In this document: positions 9,514 to 18,390 of the stretch, piece by piece
Layout of the letters: each line of letters opens with the position of its first letter
Position numbering within the stretch: position 1 is the first letter of the stretch
NCBI RefSeq assembly: GCF_015070855.1
Contig: NZ_JADDIX010000063.1
Location: 1 to 64,000, forward strand
Direction of reading: 5' to 3'
DNA length: 64,000 nt
Source: Pseudomonas lopnurensis
GTDB taxonomy: Bacteria; Pseudomonadota; Gammaproteobacteria; Pseudomonadales; Pseudomonadaceae
Notes under the pieces: model-generated
Database searches by the model: none
The model's input: the letters and a program-made list of their open reading frames with translations, nothing else
Told to the model about the DNA's origin: nothing
Position numbers and translations under genes: made by a program

Positions 9514-9540
9514 AACGAGCCAGGCATTGCCTGGCTCGTT
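9514..9540. terminator. Strong hairpin between the FMN oxidase and LysR genes
   Basis: AACGAGCCAGGC and its exact complement GCCTGGCTCGTT are separated by three bases. On the minus strand it follows the end of the sugar-acid operon, where it would terminate transcription; a short T-run follows on either strand. It also directly follows a short plus-strand coding fossil ending at 9498. Confidence 0.7.
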
Positions 9541-9579
9541 TCCGGCGCGGATCGCCCGTCGATCCGGGAGCGGTTCGAG

Positions 9580-10752
9580 TTATTTGCTTCTCTCGACCAG
9601 GCACCGCCGGTCGACATCCTCGACCCGGGTCACCCCCAGCAGCGCCATGTCGCGCTGCAGCTCGGCGGCCAGCAGCTCGATGGCGTGCGCCACGCCCGCT
9701 TCGCCCGCATACGCCGCGGCATAGTTGAACGGCCTGCCGATGAAGACCATCCGCGCGCCCAGCGCCAGCGCCTTGAGCACGTCGGTGCCGCGGCGGAAAC
9801 CGCTGTCGACCATCACCGGCAGATCGCCGACCGCCTCGACGACGCCGGGCAGCGCCTCCAGCGCCGAGAGCGTGCTGTCGAGCTGGCGGCCGCCGTGGTT
9901 GGAGACGATCAGCGCGTCGGCGCCGAGGTCGCAGGCCTTGCGCGCATCGTCCGGATGCAGGATGCCCTTGACCACCAGCTTGCCGGGCCAGAGCCGGCGC
10001 ACCAGTTCCAGGTAGCTCCAGTTCAGGTGGCTGCGACCGGAGAAGTCGCGCTTGACGTTGCGCGACACGACGGCGATGCCGCGCGTCGCGTAGTTGTTTT
10101 CGAAATGCGGCAAGCCATGGTTGAGCAGCGTGCGCAGGAAGGTGCCGAACAGCCAGCGCGGCCGCACCAGCCCGTCGAAGGCCAGGCGCAGGCTTGGGCG
10201 CAACGGCGAGCAGAAGCCCGAACGGCTGTTGTTGTCGCTGTTCGGCGGCACCGGGTAGTCGACGGTGATCACCAGCTTGTCGAAGCCGGCGTTGCGCACC
10301 CGCTCGATCAGCGCCTCGATGCCGGCGTGATCGCCCGGCAGGTAGGCCTGGAACCAGTCGGTCTTGCCGTTGGCGAGCACCTCTTCCATGGGGATCAGCG
10401 AGCTGCCGCTCAAGATCATCGGGATGCCGGCCGTGGCCGCCGCCTGCGCCTGCACCAGGTCGCCGCGATAGGCCGACAGCGCGCTGATGCCCATCGGCGC
10501 GATGCCGATCGGCAGGGCGTAGCGCTGGCCGAGCAGTTCGGTTTCCAGTGAGATCTTCGACACGTCCACCAGTGCCCGCGGCAGGAACGAGTAGGCCTCG
10601 AAGGCGCTGCGATTGGCGCGGGCGGTGTGGCCGTCCTCGGCCACGTTGGCGATGTAGCCATAGATCGGGCGCGGCAGCAGGCGCCTGGCCGCGCGATCGA
10701 GATCGTGCAGGTTCAAGATCGACGCCAAACGGCGTGAATGCTTATCGGGCAT
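9580..10752 (-). CDS. FMN-dependent alpha-hydroxy-acid oxidase/dehydrogenase (LldD-like)
   Basis: A 390-residue TIM-barrel flavoprotein of the L-lactate dehydrogenase/glycolate oxidase family. Seen: LPIGIAPMG, the catalytic histidine in SNHGGRQLD, and the FMN-phosphate region DSGFRRGTDVLKAL followed by GRPFNYAA. It oxidises a 2-hydroxyacid to the 2-oxoacid, passing electrons to oxygen or the quinone pool. Last gene of the seven-gene operon, 13 bp after the upstream gene. In this context a 2-hydroxyacid such as L-lactate or glycolate, released by cleavage of a sugar acid, is the natural candidate substrate (inference). ATG 10752 gives the family N-terminus MPDKHSRRLASILNL. Confidence 0.88.
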   Translation of the reverse strand: MPDKHSRRLASILNLHDLDRAARRLLPRPIYGYIANVAEDGHTARANRSAFEAYSFLPRALVDVSKISLETELLGQRYALPIGIAPMGISALSAYRGDLVQAQAAATAGIPMILSGSSLIPMEEVLANGKTDWFQAYLPGDHAGIEALIERVRNAGFDKLVITVDYPVPPNSDNNSRSGFCSPLRPSLRLAFDGLVRPRWLFGTFLRTLLNHGLPHFENNYATRGIAVVSRNVKRDFSGRSHLNWSYLELVRRLWPGKLVVKGILHPDDARKACDLGADALIVSNHGGRQLDSTLSALEALPGVVEAVGDLPVMVDSGFRRGTDVLKALALGARMVFIGRPFNYAAAYAGEAGVAHAIELLAAELQRDMALLGVTRVEDVDRRCLVERSK

Positions 10753-10765
10753 GTCCTGATGCTTC

Positions 10766-11761
10766 CTACTGCAGGGGGTGGGGATGGCGCAGCGCCCAGG
10801 CCTCGGGGTTGACCAGGTCGCGCGGGCGTTCTCCACGCAGGGCCTGGCAGAGGTTCTCGGCCGCGCAGTTGGCCATGGCTTCGCGGGTCTCGTGGGTGGC
10901 CGAGCCGATGTGCGGCAGGGTCACCACGTTGTCCATGCGCAGCAGCGGCGAGTCGGGGGCGACCGGCTCCTGCTCGAACACGTCGAGCCCGGCACCGGCG
11001 ATCAGCCCCTCTTCCAATGCGCGAATCAGCCCGGCCTCGTCGACCACTTTGCCGCGCGCGATGTTGACCAGGAAGGCCGAGCGCTTCATCGCCCGGCACT
11101 GTTCGTAGCCGAGCAGGTGCTCGGTCTCTTCGGTCAGCGGCACGCTGAGGCAGACGAAGTCGGACTCGGCCAGCAGCTGTTCGAAGCTGCGCCGCTCGAT
11201 GCCCCATTCGGCCTCCAGCACCGGCTTGGGCGAGGCGTTGCTGTAGAGCACGCGCATGTTGAAGCCCAGCGCGCGGCGGGCGATCGCCTGGCCGATGCGC
11301 CCCAGCCCGACCAGGCCGAGCGTCTTGCCGTTCACGTCATGGCCGAAATGCGGCTCGCCGACATGCTGCGTCCAGCGGCCCTCGCGCACCATGTTGGCCA
11401 GCTCCACCAGGCGCCGGGCACTGGCCATGATCAGCATGAAGGCGGTGTCGGCGGTGGTCTCGGTGAGCACGTCCGGCGTGTTGGTCAACAGGATGCCGCG
11501 GCGGCTCAGCTCGGCGACGGGCAGGTTGTCGTAGCCCACCGAGATGGTCGAGACGACTTCCAGCTGCGGCGCCTCGTCGAGCATCGCCGGGCTGACCTGC
11601 AATTTGCCGCCGATCAGCCCGTGGGCCCGGCACAGCGCGGCGGCCACCGCCTCGGGCTGCTGTTGCGGTTCTTCGAAATAGGTGACCTCGAAGGTTTCGC
11701 GCAGGCGCTGCAGGTGCGCCTCGTTCAGGCGGCGCAGGGCCACGATGCGTTTCTTTTCCAT
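10766..11761 (-). CDS. D-2-hydroxyacid dehydrogenase (GhrB/KguD-like)
   Basis: A 331-residue NAD(P)-dependent reductase of the D-isomer-specific 2-hydroxyacid dehydrogenase family. The Rossmann motif GLVGLGRIGQAIA, the catalytic arginine in NIARGKVVDEA, the glutamate in FEQEPVAPDSPL and the histidine in LPHIGSATHETREAM are all present. Relatives reduce glyoxylate, hydroxypyruvate or 2-ketogluconate. It lies between the DapA-like and FMN-oxidase genes with short gaps, so it probably handles a 2-oxoacid or 2-keto sugar acid of the same pathway. Exact substrate cannot be read from sequence. Confidence 0.88.
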   Translation of the reverse strand: MEKKRIVALRRLNEAHLQRLRETFEVTYFEEPQQQPEAVAAALCRAHGLIGGKLQVSPAMLDEAPQLEVVSTISVGYDNLPVAELSRRGILLTNTPDVLTETTADTAFMLIMASARRLVELANMVREGRWTQHVGEPHFGHDVNGKTLGLVGLGRIGQAIARRALGFNMRVLYSNASPKPVLEAEWGIERRSFEQLLAESDFVCLSVPLTEETEHLLGYEQCRAMKRSAFLVNIARGKVVDEAGLIRALEEGLIAGAGLDVFEQEPVAPDSPLLRMDNVVTLPHIGSATHETREAMANCAAENLCQALRGERPRDLVNPEAWALRHPHPLQ

Positions 11762-11776
11762 GCTGCGATCTCCCGC

Positions 11777-12697
11777 TCAGCTGTGCTTCAGTCCCGGCAT
11801 ATCGAAGCCGATTTCGTCGAGCGAGGCGAACAGTTCCTGGCACTGCGTCTCGTCGAGTTCCACCAGTGGCGGCCGCAGCCGCGCCCATTGGCCGACGCCA
11901 CTGTAGCGGGCGGTGACCGCCTTGAGCGCGGGAATCATCGGGAAGCGCTCGAACAGCTTGCGGGTGCGGATCAGCGCGGCCTGCTGCGCGTCGGCGTCCG
12001 CCGCCTGCCAGTCCCGCGCCAGCCGGGCGATCGGCGCCGGATTGACGTTGGCCGTGGCGCTGATGCAACCGGCGCCGCCGGCACGCAGGGTCTGCAGCAG
12101 GAACGGCTCGCTGCCGGCATAGACCTGGAAGCCGTCGGCGGCGAAGTTGTCGATCAGCGCCCGGGTGTTGGCCCAGTCGCCGGAACTGTCCTTCACCCCG
12201 ACCACGTTCCTCGGATAGGCCGCGAGCAGGCGCTCGACCAGCGTCAGCGAGAGCGGCACCTGCGACACCGGCGGGATGTGGTAGAGGTAGATGCGCAGCG
12301 CATCGTCGCCGACCCGCTCGATCACTTCGCTGAAATAGCGGAACAAGCCCTCGTCGGAGACGCCCTTGTAGTAGAAGGGCGGCAGCATCAGCACGCCCTC
12401 GACACCCTTGCCGACCGCATGGCGGGTCTGCGCGACGGTGTCGGGCAGGGCGCAGGCGCCGGTCCCCGGCATCAGCCGCGCGGCGGGAATGCCGGCCTCG
12501 ATCAAGGCGTCCAGCAGCCGGATCTTTTCCTCCACCGAAAGCGAATTGGCCTCGGAGTTGGTGCCGAATACGGCCAGCCCGACGTCGGCGTCCAGCAACC
12601 AGCGGCACTGCGCCACAAAACGTTCCGTATCCGCAGCGAGGTCCTGGCTGAACGGCGTGATCACCGGCGACCAGACGCGGCCCGTGGCATGACTCAT
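11777..12697 (-). CDS. DapA-family lyase/dehydratase
   Basis: A 306-residue class I aldolase-fold protein. The Schiff-base lysine is in VVGVKDSSGDW, the general-base tyrosine in LYHIPP and the GTNSEANSLS stretch fits the family's GTTGE-type substrate loop. Members act in lysine synthesis or on sugar acids: 2-keto-3-deoxy aldolases and dehydratases. Because it sits inside a sugar-acid uptake and dehydration operon, processing of a 2-keto-3-deoxy acid is more likely than a DapA role in lysine biosynthesis. Gap to the next gene is 15 bp. Confidence 0.84.
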   Translation of the reverse strand: MSHATGRVWSPVITPFSQDLAADTERFVAQCRWLLDADVGLAVFGTNSEANSLSVEEKIRLLDALIEAGIPAARLMPGTGACALPDTVAQTRHAVGKGVEGVLMLPPFYYKGVSDEGLFRYFSEVIERVGDDALRIYLYHIPPVSQVPLSLTLVERLLAAYPRNVVGVKDSSGDWANTRALIDNFAADGFQVYAGSEPFLLQTLRAGGAGCISATANVNPAPIARLARDWQAADADAQQAALIRTRKLFERFPMIPALKAVTARYSGVGQWARLRPPLVELDETQCQELFASLDEIGFDMPGLKHS

Positions 12698-12775
12698 GGT
12701 TCTCTCCTTATGTTGTGTTCTGCTCGGGCGGTCGGCAGCACCGCTGACGGCGGCCTGCCGACCGATGGGTGTTTT

Positions 12776-14284
12776 TCAGGCCAGTTGCGTACGCCGCCGA
12801 CACGCCTCGATCAGCCAGCGGAACACCGGGGTGGCCTGCAGGACCGAGAACACCGCGATGCACAGCAGCACCACGGCGATCGGGCTGGACAGGAAGATGC
12901 GGTAGTCGTCATTGCCGATCAGCATCGACTGATGGAAGCTGTTCTCCATCACCGGCCCCAGGATCAGCCCGATGACCATCGGCGCCGGCGACACCCCGGC
13001 CTTGGCCAGCCAGTAGCCGAACAGGCCGAAGCCGAGCATCAGGCCTACCTCGAACAGGCTGTTGTTGATCGCGTAGGCGCCGATGATGCACAGCGCGATG
13101 ATCGCGCAGGCAATGAAGCCGTCCGGGATGCGGGTGACCGCCACGCTGGCCTTGGTGAACATCAGGCCGACCAGCAGCAGGCCGACGTTGGCGAAGATCA
13201 CCGCCCAGATCAGCGTGTAGGTCACGTCGCCGTAGTCGGTCAGCAGATTCGGCCCCGGCAGGATGCCCTGCACCATCAACGCACCGAGCAGGATGGCGGT
13301 GGCCGAGCTGCCGGGAATGCCGAGGGCGATGGTGGGAATCAGCGCACCGCCGACCACCGCGTTGTTCGCGGCCTCCGGTGCCGCGACGCCGGCCGGATCG
13401 CCCTTGCCGAAGCCGCTCTTGTCCTTGGCGAAGCGCTTGGCCTCGTTGTAGGCGAACCAGCTGGCGGTGTCGCCGCCGGTGCCGGGGATCAGCCCGACGA
13501 TGATGCCGATGCCGCTCGAGCGCAGCATGTTCGGCATCAGCGTCTTCAGCTCGGAGAGCCTGGGAATCAGCCGGTCGGTGATGCGGCTGGCGACCTTCGC
13601 CGGGGCGTTGGAGTTCTCCACCAGCGCCAGCGCCTGCGGGATCGAGAACAGCCCGATCAGCGCCACCGTGAAGCTGATGCCGGAGAACAGGTTGATGTTG
13701 TCGAAGGTCATCCGCGGCGTGCCGGTGGTCAGGTCCATGCCCACCGTGCTCACCAGCAGCCCGACGACCCCGGAGAACAGGCCGTTGATCACCGAGCCCT
13801 GGGCCAGCGAGCCGATGATGGTGATGCCGAGCACGGCGATGGCGAACAGCTCGATCGGGCCGAACTGCACCACCAGGCTGCCGAGCAGCGGCGCCGCCAG
13901 CAGCAGCGCGACGCCGCTGATCAGGCCGCCGATGAAGGAGGCGAACAGCGAAATGCCCAGCGCCTTGCCCGCCTGGCCCTGCTGCGACATGGGAAAGCCG
14001 TCGAGCACGGTGGCGGCGGCCGAGGGGGTGCCCGGCGTGCGCAGCAGGATGGCGGCGATCGAGCCGCCGTAGGAGGCGCCGACGTAGAGCGAAGCGAGCA
14101 TGCTCAGGCCGGTGCCGGTGTCCATGCTGAAGGTCAGCGGCAACAGCAGCGCCAGCGCCATGGTGGCCGACAGGCCCGGCATGGCGCCGACGAACAGGCC
14201 GAGAAGCGTGCCGCCGAGTATCGCGGCGATGTTGTACAGGGTGAACACATTGCTCAGCCCCGTCATGACGATCGAACTTTCCAC
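12776..14284 (-). CDS. Tripartite tricarboxylate transporter, large membrane subunit TctA
   Basis: A 502-residue, strongly hydrophobic protein with about a dozen membrane segments. The family signatures are clear: LLGLFVGAMPGLSATMALALLLP near the start (split here by length) and the related internal repeat VGLIPGTGGDTASWFAYNEAKR. It forms the permease core with TctB and is fed by the periplasmic protein TctC. The first codon is GTG at 14284; ATG at 14266 is the alternative, but GTG gives the usual N-terminal length. Substrate is probably a sugar acid, given its neighbours. Confidence 0.9.
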   Translation of the reverse strand: MESSIVMTGLSNVFTLYNIAAILGGTLLGLFVGAMPGLSATMALALLLPLTFSMDTGTGLSMLASLYVGASYGGSIAAILLRTPGTPSAAATVLDGFPMSQQGQAGKALGISLFASFIGGLISGVALLLAAPLLGSLVVQFGPIELFAIAVLGITIIGSLAQGSVINGLFSGVVGLLVSTVGMDLTTGTPRMTFDNINLFSGISFTVALIGLFSIPQALALVENSNAPAKVASRITDRLIPRLSELKTLMPNMLRSSGIGIIVGLIPGTGGDTASWFAYNEAKRFAKDKSGFGKGDPAGVAAPEAANNAVVGGALIPTIALGIPGSSATAILLGALMVQGILPGPNLLTDYGDVTYTLIWAVIFANVGLLLVGLMFTKASVAVTRIPDGFIACAIIALCIIGAYAINNSLFEVGLMLGFGLFGYWLAKAGVSPAPMVIGLILGPVMENSFHQSMLIGNDDYRIFLSSPIAVVLLCIAVFSVLQATPVFRWLIEACRRRTQLA

Positions 14285-14320
14285 GGAGAAGGCCTCGGCG
14301 AAAGATGGAAGAGACGGCGA

Positions 14321-14788
14321 TCAGGCGATCGCCGGCGGAAGGAGCGGAACGGGAAGGCCCAGGAACTGGATGAACACCACGCACACCACGGCCACCAGCA
14401 CCACCGTGGCGATCAGCGCGAAGCGCAGCGACACCGTGCGGATCACCAGCAGCGTCGCGGCCATGAACGCCACGGTCGACACCAGGTAACCGAACGTGGT
14501 GATGGTCGCGACGTAGGCGATCGCCAGGGCGAAGACCGCCGCGGTCGCCGCGTAGCGCGGGCGCAGCGCCACCGGCTCGCCGTCGTCGGGCGGCACCGCC
14601 GCGGCGTCGCTGGCCGGGCGGCGGCGCAGCAGCTCCGAGGCGACCATCGCCAGCGACAGCAGCGCTACCGTCACCGAGTAGATCAGCGGCATCTCCGCCG
14701 CCGCCTCCGGGTACTTCAGCGCGTTGACGAAAAACAACGCGGCCAGGGCGATGCCGAAGAGTCCCAGCAGCAATCTGTTCGTGTTCAT
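14321..14788 (-). CDS. Tripartite tricarboxylate transporter, small membrane subunit TctB
   Basis: A 155-residue protein with four predicted membrane helices, the usual size and topology of TctB. ATG 14788 follows GGGGAGG with a five-base spacer. Sequence conservation in TctB is low, so the call relies on topology and its position between TctC and TctA. Confidence 0.83.
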   Translation of the reverse strand: MNTNRLLLGLFGIALAALFFVNALKYPEAAAEMPLIYSVTVALLSLAMVASELLRRRPASDAAAVPPDDGEPVALRPRYAATAAVFALAIAYVATITTFGYLVSTVAFMAATLLVIRTVSLRFALIATVVLVAVVCVVFIQFLGLPVPLLPPAIA

Positions 14789-14820
14789 GGTCGCCTCCCC
14801 TTGGTGCTCGGCGGATCGCT

Positions 14821-15798
14821 TCACTGTTGCTTCGCGCTCACTTCCTGCCAGATACCCTGGAATTCCTTTTCCATGCTCTCGAACATCTCGCCGTAGGCGT
14901 CGCCGGTGACGATGTCGATGTTCAGCGCGCGTTTCTTCGCGTCTTCGAGGAAGGCCTGGTCGTTCTTCAGCGCCTCGAAGGCGGCGATCAACTGGTCGCG
15001 AGCCTCGTCGGGGATTCCAGCTGGGGCGCTGTAGCCGCGCGAGGAACCGGCGACCACGTCGACGCCCTTCTCCTTCAGCGTCGGCACGTCCGGCAGGCTG
15101 TCGACGCGGTTCTCGGAGAACACCGCGAGGGCCTTGAGGTTGCCGCTCTGCACCTGGCTGTAGACGGTGCCGACGTTGTTGAAGCTGACGTCGATCTTGT
15201 TGCCCATGGCGGCGGTGGCGGAGGGGCCGTCGCCCTGGAACGGCACCTTCTTGAACGACAGGCCGGTAGCCTTCTCGATCAGCAGGGTGGTGAAGAAGTC
15301 GTCGCCGCCCATGCCGGAGTTGCCCACGGTGATGCGCCCGGGCTTTTCCTTGGCCGCGGCGAGCAGGTCCTCGATGCTGTCGTAGGGGCTGTCCTTGGCG
15401 ACCACGGCGATGCCCGGGTCGGTGACCACGTTGGCGATCGGGGTCAGCTCCTTGATGTTGTAGGTGATCGCCTCGTTCATGATGTAGTTGGTCATCAGCA
15501 TCGGCGTATTGGTGATGCTGACCACCGAACCGTCCTTCTTCGACTGCTTGGCCAGGCGGGTCCAGGCGATCGCCCCGGTGGCGCCGGGGATGTATTCATT
15601 GACGAAATTGACGCCCAGCTGCTTGCTCACGTACGGCTGCACCAGCTGCGCCAGTACGTCGCTGCCGCCGCCGGGCTTGAAGCCCTGCAGCACGGTGACG
15701 TCCTCGCCGGCGACGTATTCGGCCTGGGCATTGAGGGACAGGGACAGCGCCGTTGCGGCGGCCAGGACGGCAGTGGTCAGTTTCTTGTTGATCTTCAT
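14821..15798 (-). CDS. Tripartite tricarboxylate transporter, periplasmic binding protein TctC
   Basis: A 325-residue Bug/TctC-type receptor. It has a cleavable signal peptide (MKINKKLTTAVLAAATALS, cleavage near AQA-EY) and the family's ligand loop FKPGGGSDVLAQLVQPYVS, with IPGATGAIAWTRLAK and GNSGMGGDDFFTTLL. ATG 15798 has GGAG eight bases upstream. A 119-bp gap separates it from the dehydratase gene upstream, enough for a secondary promoter or a processing site. It should deliver a carboxylate, here probably a sugar acid, to TctAB. Confidence 0.91.
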   Translation of the reverse strand: MKINKKLTTAVLAAATALSLSLNAQAEYVAGEDVTVLQGFKPGGGSDVLAQLVQPYVSKQLGVNFVNEYIPGATGAIAWTRLAKQSKKDGSVVSITNTPMLMTNYIMNEAITYNIKELTPIANVVTDPGIAVVAKDSPYDSIEDLLAAAKEKPGRITVGNSGMGGDDFFTTLLIEKATGLSFKKVPFQGDGPSATAAMGNKIDVSFNNVGTVYSQVQSGNLKALAVFSENRVDSLPDVPTLKEKGVDVVAGSSRGYSAPAGIPDEARDQLIAAFEALKNDQAFLEDAKKRALNIDIVTGDAYGEMFESMEKEFQGIWQEVSAKQQ

Positions 15799-15917
15799 TT
15801 CGCTCACTCCACGCTTTCTTGTTGGATTTATGGCGTCCGGCGCGAACCGGACCGGGACGTGTCGAGGAACCGCGACGCAGGTGACGCGGACTCCCCGGTG
15901 GTACGACTTTTTGTTGC

Positions 15918-17066
15918 TCAGCGGTCCTTCTGCACGGTCAGCCAGGCGTCGCCGTTGGCGATCGAGTAACGGGCCACGGCCTGCTCGTCGAAATCGAAGC
16001 CCAGGCCCGGGGTCTGGTGCAGCTTGATGTAGCCGTCCTCCTGCGCCAGCTGGCGGTCGATCAGCCGGCGGAAGTTGAGTACCTGGTCGTCCCAGAAGAA
16101 CTCCACGTAGCGCGCATTCGGCGTGGCGGCCACCAGCGGCGCGTGCACGTCGTGGAACCAGTGCGGGTACATCGGTACGCCGTAACCGGCGGCCATGGCG
16201 GCGATGCGGCGCCATTCGGTGATGCCGCCGCAGACCACCGCGTCGGTCTGCAGGATGGCCGCGCCGCCCTTGTCGAGCAGTTCCTTGTGCCGCCAGCGGC
16301 CGACCTCCACTTCGCCGGTGGCCACCGGGATCGACGTGGCTCGGGCCAGGCGCGCATGGCTGTCGATATCGTCGACCAGGAACGGCTCCTCGACGAAGGC
16401 CGGGTCGTAGCGCTCGAAGCGGCGCACGTACTGCAGCGCCTCGGTGACGTCGCTCCAGCCGTTGTTGACGTCGAGCATCAGCGCGACGTCGGGGCCGATG
16501 GCCTCGCGCGCGGCCGCCACCCGGGCTTCCTCTTCCTTCGGCGAAAGGCGGCCGGTCTTCATCTTCACCGCCTTGAAGCCGAGCGAGACGTAGTGCGCCA
16601 TCTCCTCGCCGAGCAGTTCGGGGGTCTTGCCGTCGAGGTAGTAGCCGCCGCTGGCGTAGGCCGGCACGCGGTCGGCGCTGGCCGCACCGAGGTAGCGGTG
16701 CAGCGGCAGGCCGGCGCTGCGCGCGTTGAGGTCCCAGAGGGCGGTGTCGAGGATGCTGATGGCGCGCATGACCACGCCGGCGCGGCCCTGCAGCAGGGCT
16801 TCCTGGTACATCTCGCGCCACAGCGCCTCGACGTCCAGCGAGTCGCGGCCGAGCAGCACCGGCGCCAGCAGCTTTTCCACGGCGATCGGCAGCAGCTCGC
16901 CGCCGGCGCTGCCGACGTAGCAGAAGCCGATGCCGGTCACGCCGTCCTCGGAGGTCACTTTGACCAGGCCGTAGTCGCGTGCATAGACCGTGCGATTGGA
17001 GAAGGAGGTGACCCGATCCAGCGGCACCCGGGCCGCGCAGACGGAAATGGAGCGGATGATGGCCAT
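15918..17066 (-). CDS. Enolase-superfamily (mandelate racemase-like) sugar-acid dehydratase
   Basis: A 382-residue protein with the mandelate racemase/muconate lactonizing barrel. Predicted Lys-x-Lys base at 168/170 (KMKTG), magnesium ligands around Asp199 (MLDVNNGW), Glu226 or Glu227 (EEPF) and Glu252 or Glu254 (GEVEVGR), and a histidine base near 302-305 (YPHWFHDVH). Members abstract the proton alpha to a carboxylate; in sugar-acid operons they usually dehydrate an aldonate or aldarate to a 2-keto-3-deoxy acid. First gene of the operon, start at 17066 with AAGGAAAA upstream. Three LacI-type operators lie just upstream. Confidence 0.87.
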   Translation of the reverse strand: MAIIRSISVCAARVPLDRVTSFSNRTVYARDYGLVKVTSEDGVTGIGFCYVGSAGGELLPIAVEKLLAPVLLGRDSLDVEALWREMYQEALLQGRAGVVMRAISILDTALWDLNARSAGLPLHRYLGAASADRVPAYASGGYYLDGKTPELLGEEMAHYVSLGFKAVKMKTGRLSPKEEEARVAAAREAIGPDVALMLDVNNGWSDVTEALQYVRRFERYDPAFVEEPFLVDDIDSHARLARATSIPVATGEVEVGRWRHKELLDKGGAAILQTDAVVCGGITEWRRIAAMAAGYGVPMYPHWFHDVHAPLVAATPNARYVEFFWDDQVLNFRRLIDRQLAQEDGYIKLHQTPGLGFDFDEQAVARYSIANGDAWLTVQKDR

Positions 17067-17101
17067 GCTTGTTTTCCTTGTTATTCGGCGGTGGAACGAA
17101 A

Positions 17102-17225
17102 ATGTAACCGGTTTCATTTCAGCGGCGAGCGACCCTGGGGGGCTTTGACGCTGCGGTTGCAAAGGCTATTGACAGGCGCTTGTAACCGCTTACATTTGCT
17201 CACTGAGGCGATGTAACCGTTTACA
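17102..17225. promoter_or_regulatory. Divergent promoter with three LacI-type operators
   Basis: Three copies of one dyad: ATGTAACCGGTTTCAT (17102-17117), TGTAACCGCTTACA (17181-17194) and TGTAACCGTTTACA (17212-17225). The last two are near-perfect palindromes centred on CG, the hallmark of LacI/GalR-family sites. TTGACA at 17169-17174 is a good plus-strand -35 element, so operator 2 would overlap the promoter of the regulator gene. The first operator lies 35 bp before the minus-strand operon start. Auto-repression plus operon repression is the simplest reading. Confidence 0.82.
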
Positions 17226-17307
17226 AAAAGCTAGAATCGGTTTTTCCTAATGTCAACCACCGTTCGATCACGGTGACCTTTTTCGACGAATTGCACGGGA
17301 ATGCTCC

Positions 17308-18342
17308 ATGTCCCAACCACCTGCTCTGCTGTCGCGCGCCGGTCTGCGCGATGTCGCTCGTCGCGCCGGCGTGTCGACGGCCACCGTATCGCGCGTTCTC
17401 AACGGCAGCGCGGCCGTGCGCGACGACAAGCGGCGCGCCGTGCAGCGCGCCTGCGACGAACTGGGCTACGTGCTCAACGCCGCGGCGCGCACCCTGTCGT
17501 CGCGGCGCAGCATGACCATCGGCGCGGTGGTGCCGACCCTGGCCACCGAGACCTTCTCGCGCCCGCTGGCGGCCTTTCAGCAGACCGTGCACCAGGCCGG
17601 CTACACGCTGCTGGTGGCCAGCTTCGGCTTCGACGCGCAGGTCGAGCTGAAGGAAGTGCAGACCATGCTCGAGCATGGCGTCGACGCGCTGATGGTGGTC
17701 GGCCGCACCCACGACCCGAAGATGTGGCAACTGATCGAGAGCAAGCGCATCCCCTGCGTGCAGGCCTGGGCGCAGGACAGCCAGCACCCCAGCGTCGGCT
17801 TCGACAACGTCGCCGTGGCGCGCTGCATGGTCGATCACCTGCTCGCCTTCGGCCATCGGCGCTTCGCCATGATCGTCGGCAAGCCCTCGTTCAACGACCG
17901 GATCGGCGACCGCATCATCGGGACCCACGCCCGCCTGGCCGAAGTGGGCCTGGAGCTCCCCCTGCACTGGCGCCTGGAGACCGACCTGACGCTGGAGGAC
18001 GGCATCGCCGCCATGCGCCAGCTGCTACAGGGACCGACCCGCCCCACCGCAGTCATCTGCGCCAACGACCTGCTGGCCTTCGGCGCGCTACTGGCGGCCA
18101 AGAGCCTCGGCGTGCGGGTGCCCGAGGACGTCTCGGTGGTCGGCTTCAACGACTTCGACTACGCCCGGCACATGTCCCCGCCGCTGACCACCATCCGCGT
18201 GGAACTCGAACAGATCGGCGCCTGCGCCGGCGCCTACCTGCTCGATGCGCTGGCCGGCAGATCGCGGCCGGGCCCCATCGAGACCGCCACCGAATTGATC
18301 GTGCGCGGCAGCTCCGGCCCGGCACCGCAAAAGCCCGGTTGA
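17308..18342 (+). CDS. LacI-family repressor of the sugar-acid locus
   Basis: A 344-residue regulator: LacI helix-turn-helix ([21 protein letters not shown]) with hinge helix [13 protein letters not shown], then a periplasmic-binding-protein-like effector domain. GntR-type sugar-acid repressors are close relatives. It lies between the divergent catabolic arms and the matching operators lie in front of it, so it is almost certainly their repressor, with a sugar acid or its keto-deoxy product as inducer (inference). Confidence 0.91.
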   Translation: MSQPPALLSRAGLRDVARRAGVSTATVSRVLNGSAAVRDDKRRAVQRACDELGYVLNAAARTLSSRRSMTIGAVVPTLATETFSRPLAAFQQTVHQAGYTLLVASFGFDAQVELKEVQTMLEHGVDALMVVGRTHDPKMWQLIESKRIPCVQAWAQDSQHPSVGFDNVAVARCMVDHLLAFGHRRFAMIVGKPSFNDRIGDRIIGTHARLAEVGLELPLHWRLETDLTLEDGIAAMRQLLQGPTRPTAVICANDLLAFGALLAAKSLGVRVPEDVSVVGFNDFDYARHMSPPLTTIRVELEQIGACAGAYLLDALAGRSRPGPIETATELIVRGSSGPAPQKPG

Positions 18343-18390
18343 GGTGCCCGCCACCCCGCCTTCCATCGACAGACCGAGAGGTAATGCCCC

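Noticed and set aside
11777-12697. dapA, lysine biosynthesis
   Set aside because: Family membership is clear, but the gene is embedded in a sugar-acid operon under LacI-type operators, so a catabolic lyase is more likely.
10778-14896. Very long plus-strand open frame of 1372 codons
   Set aside because: It is antisense to five genes with clear families; long antisense frames are expected in GC-rich DNA, and its residue composition is abnormal.
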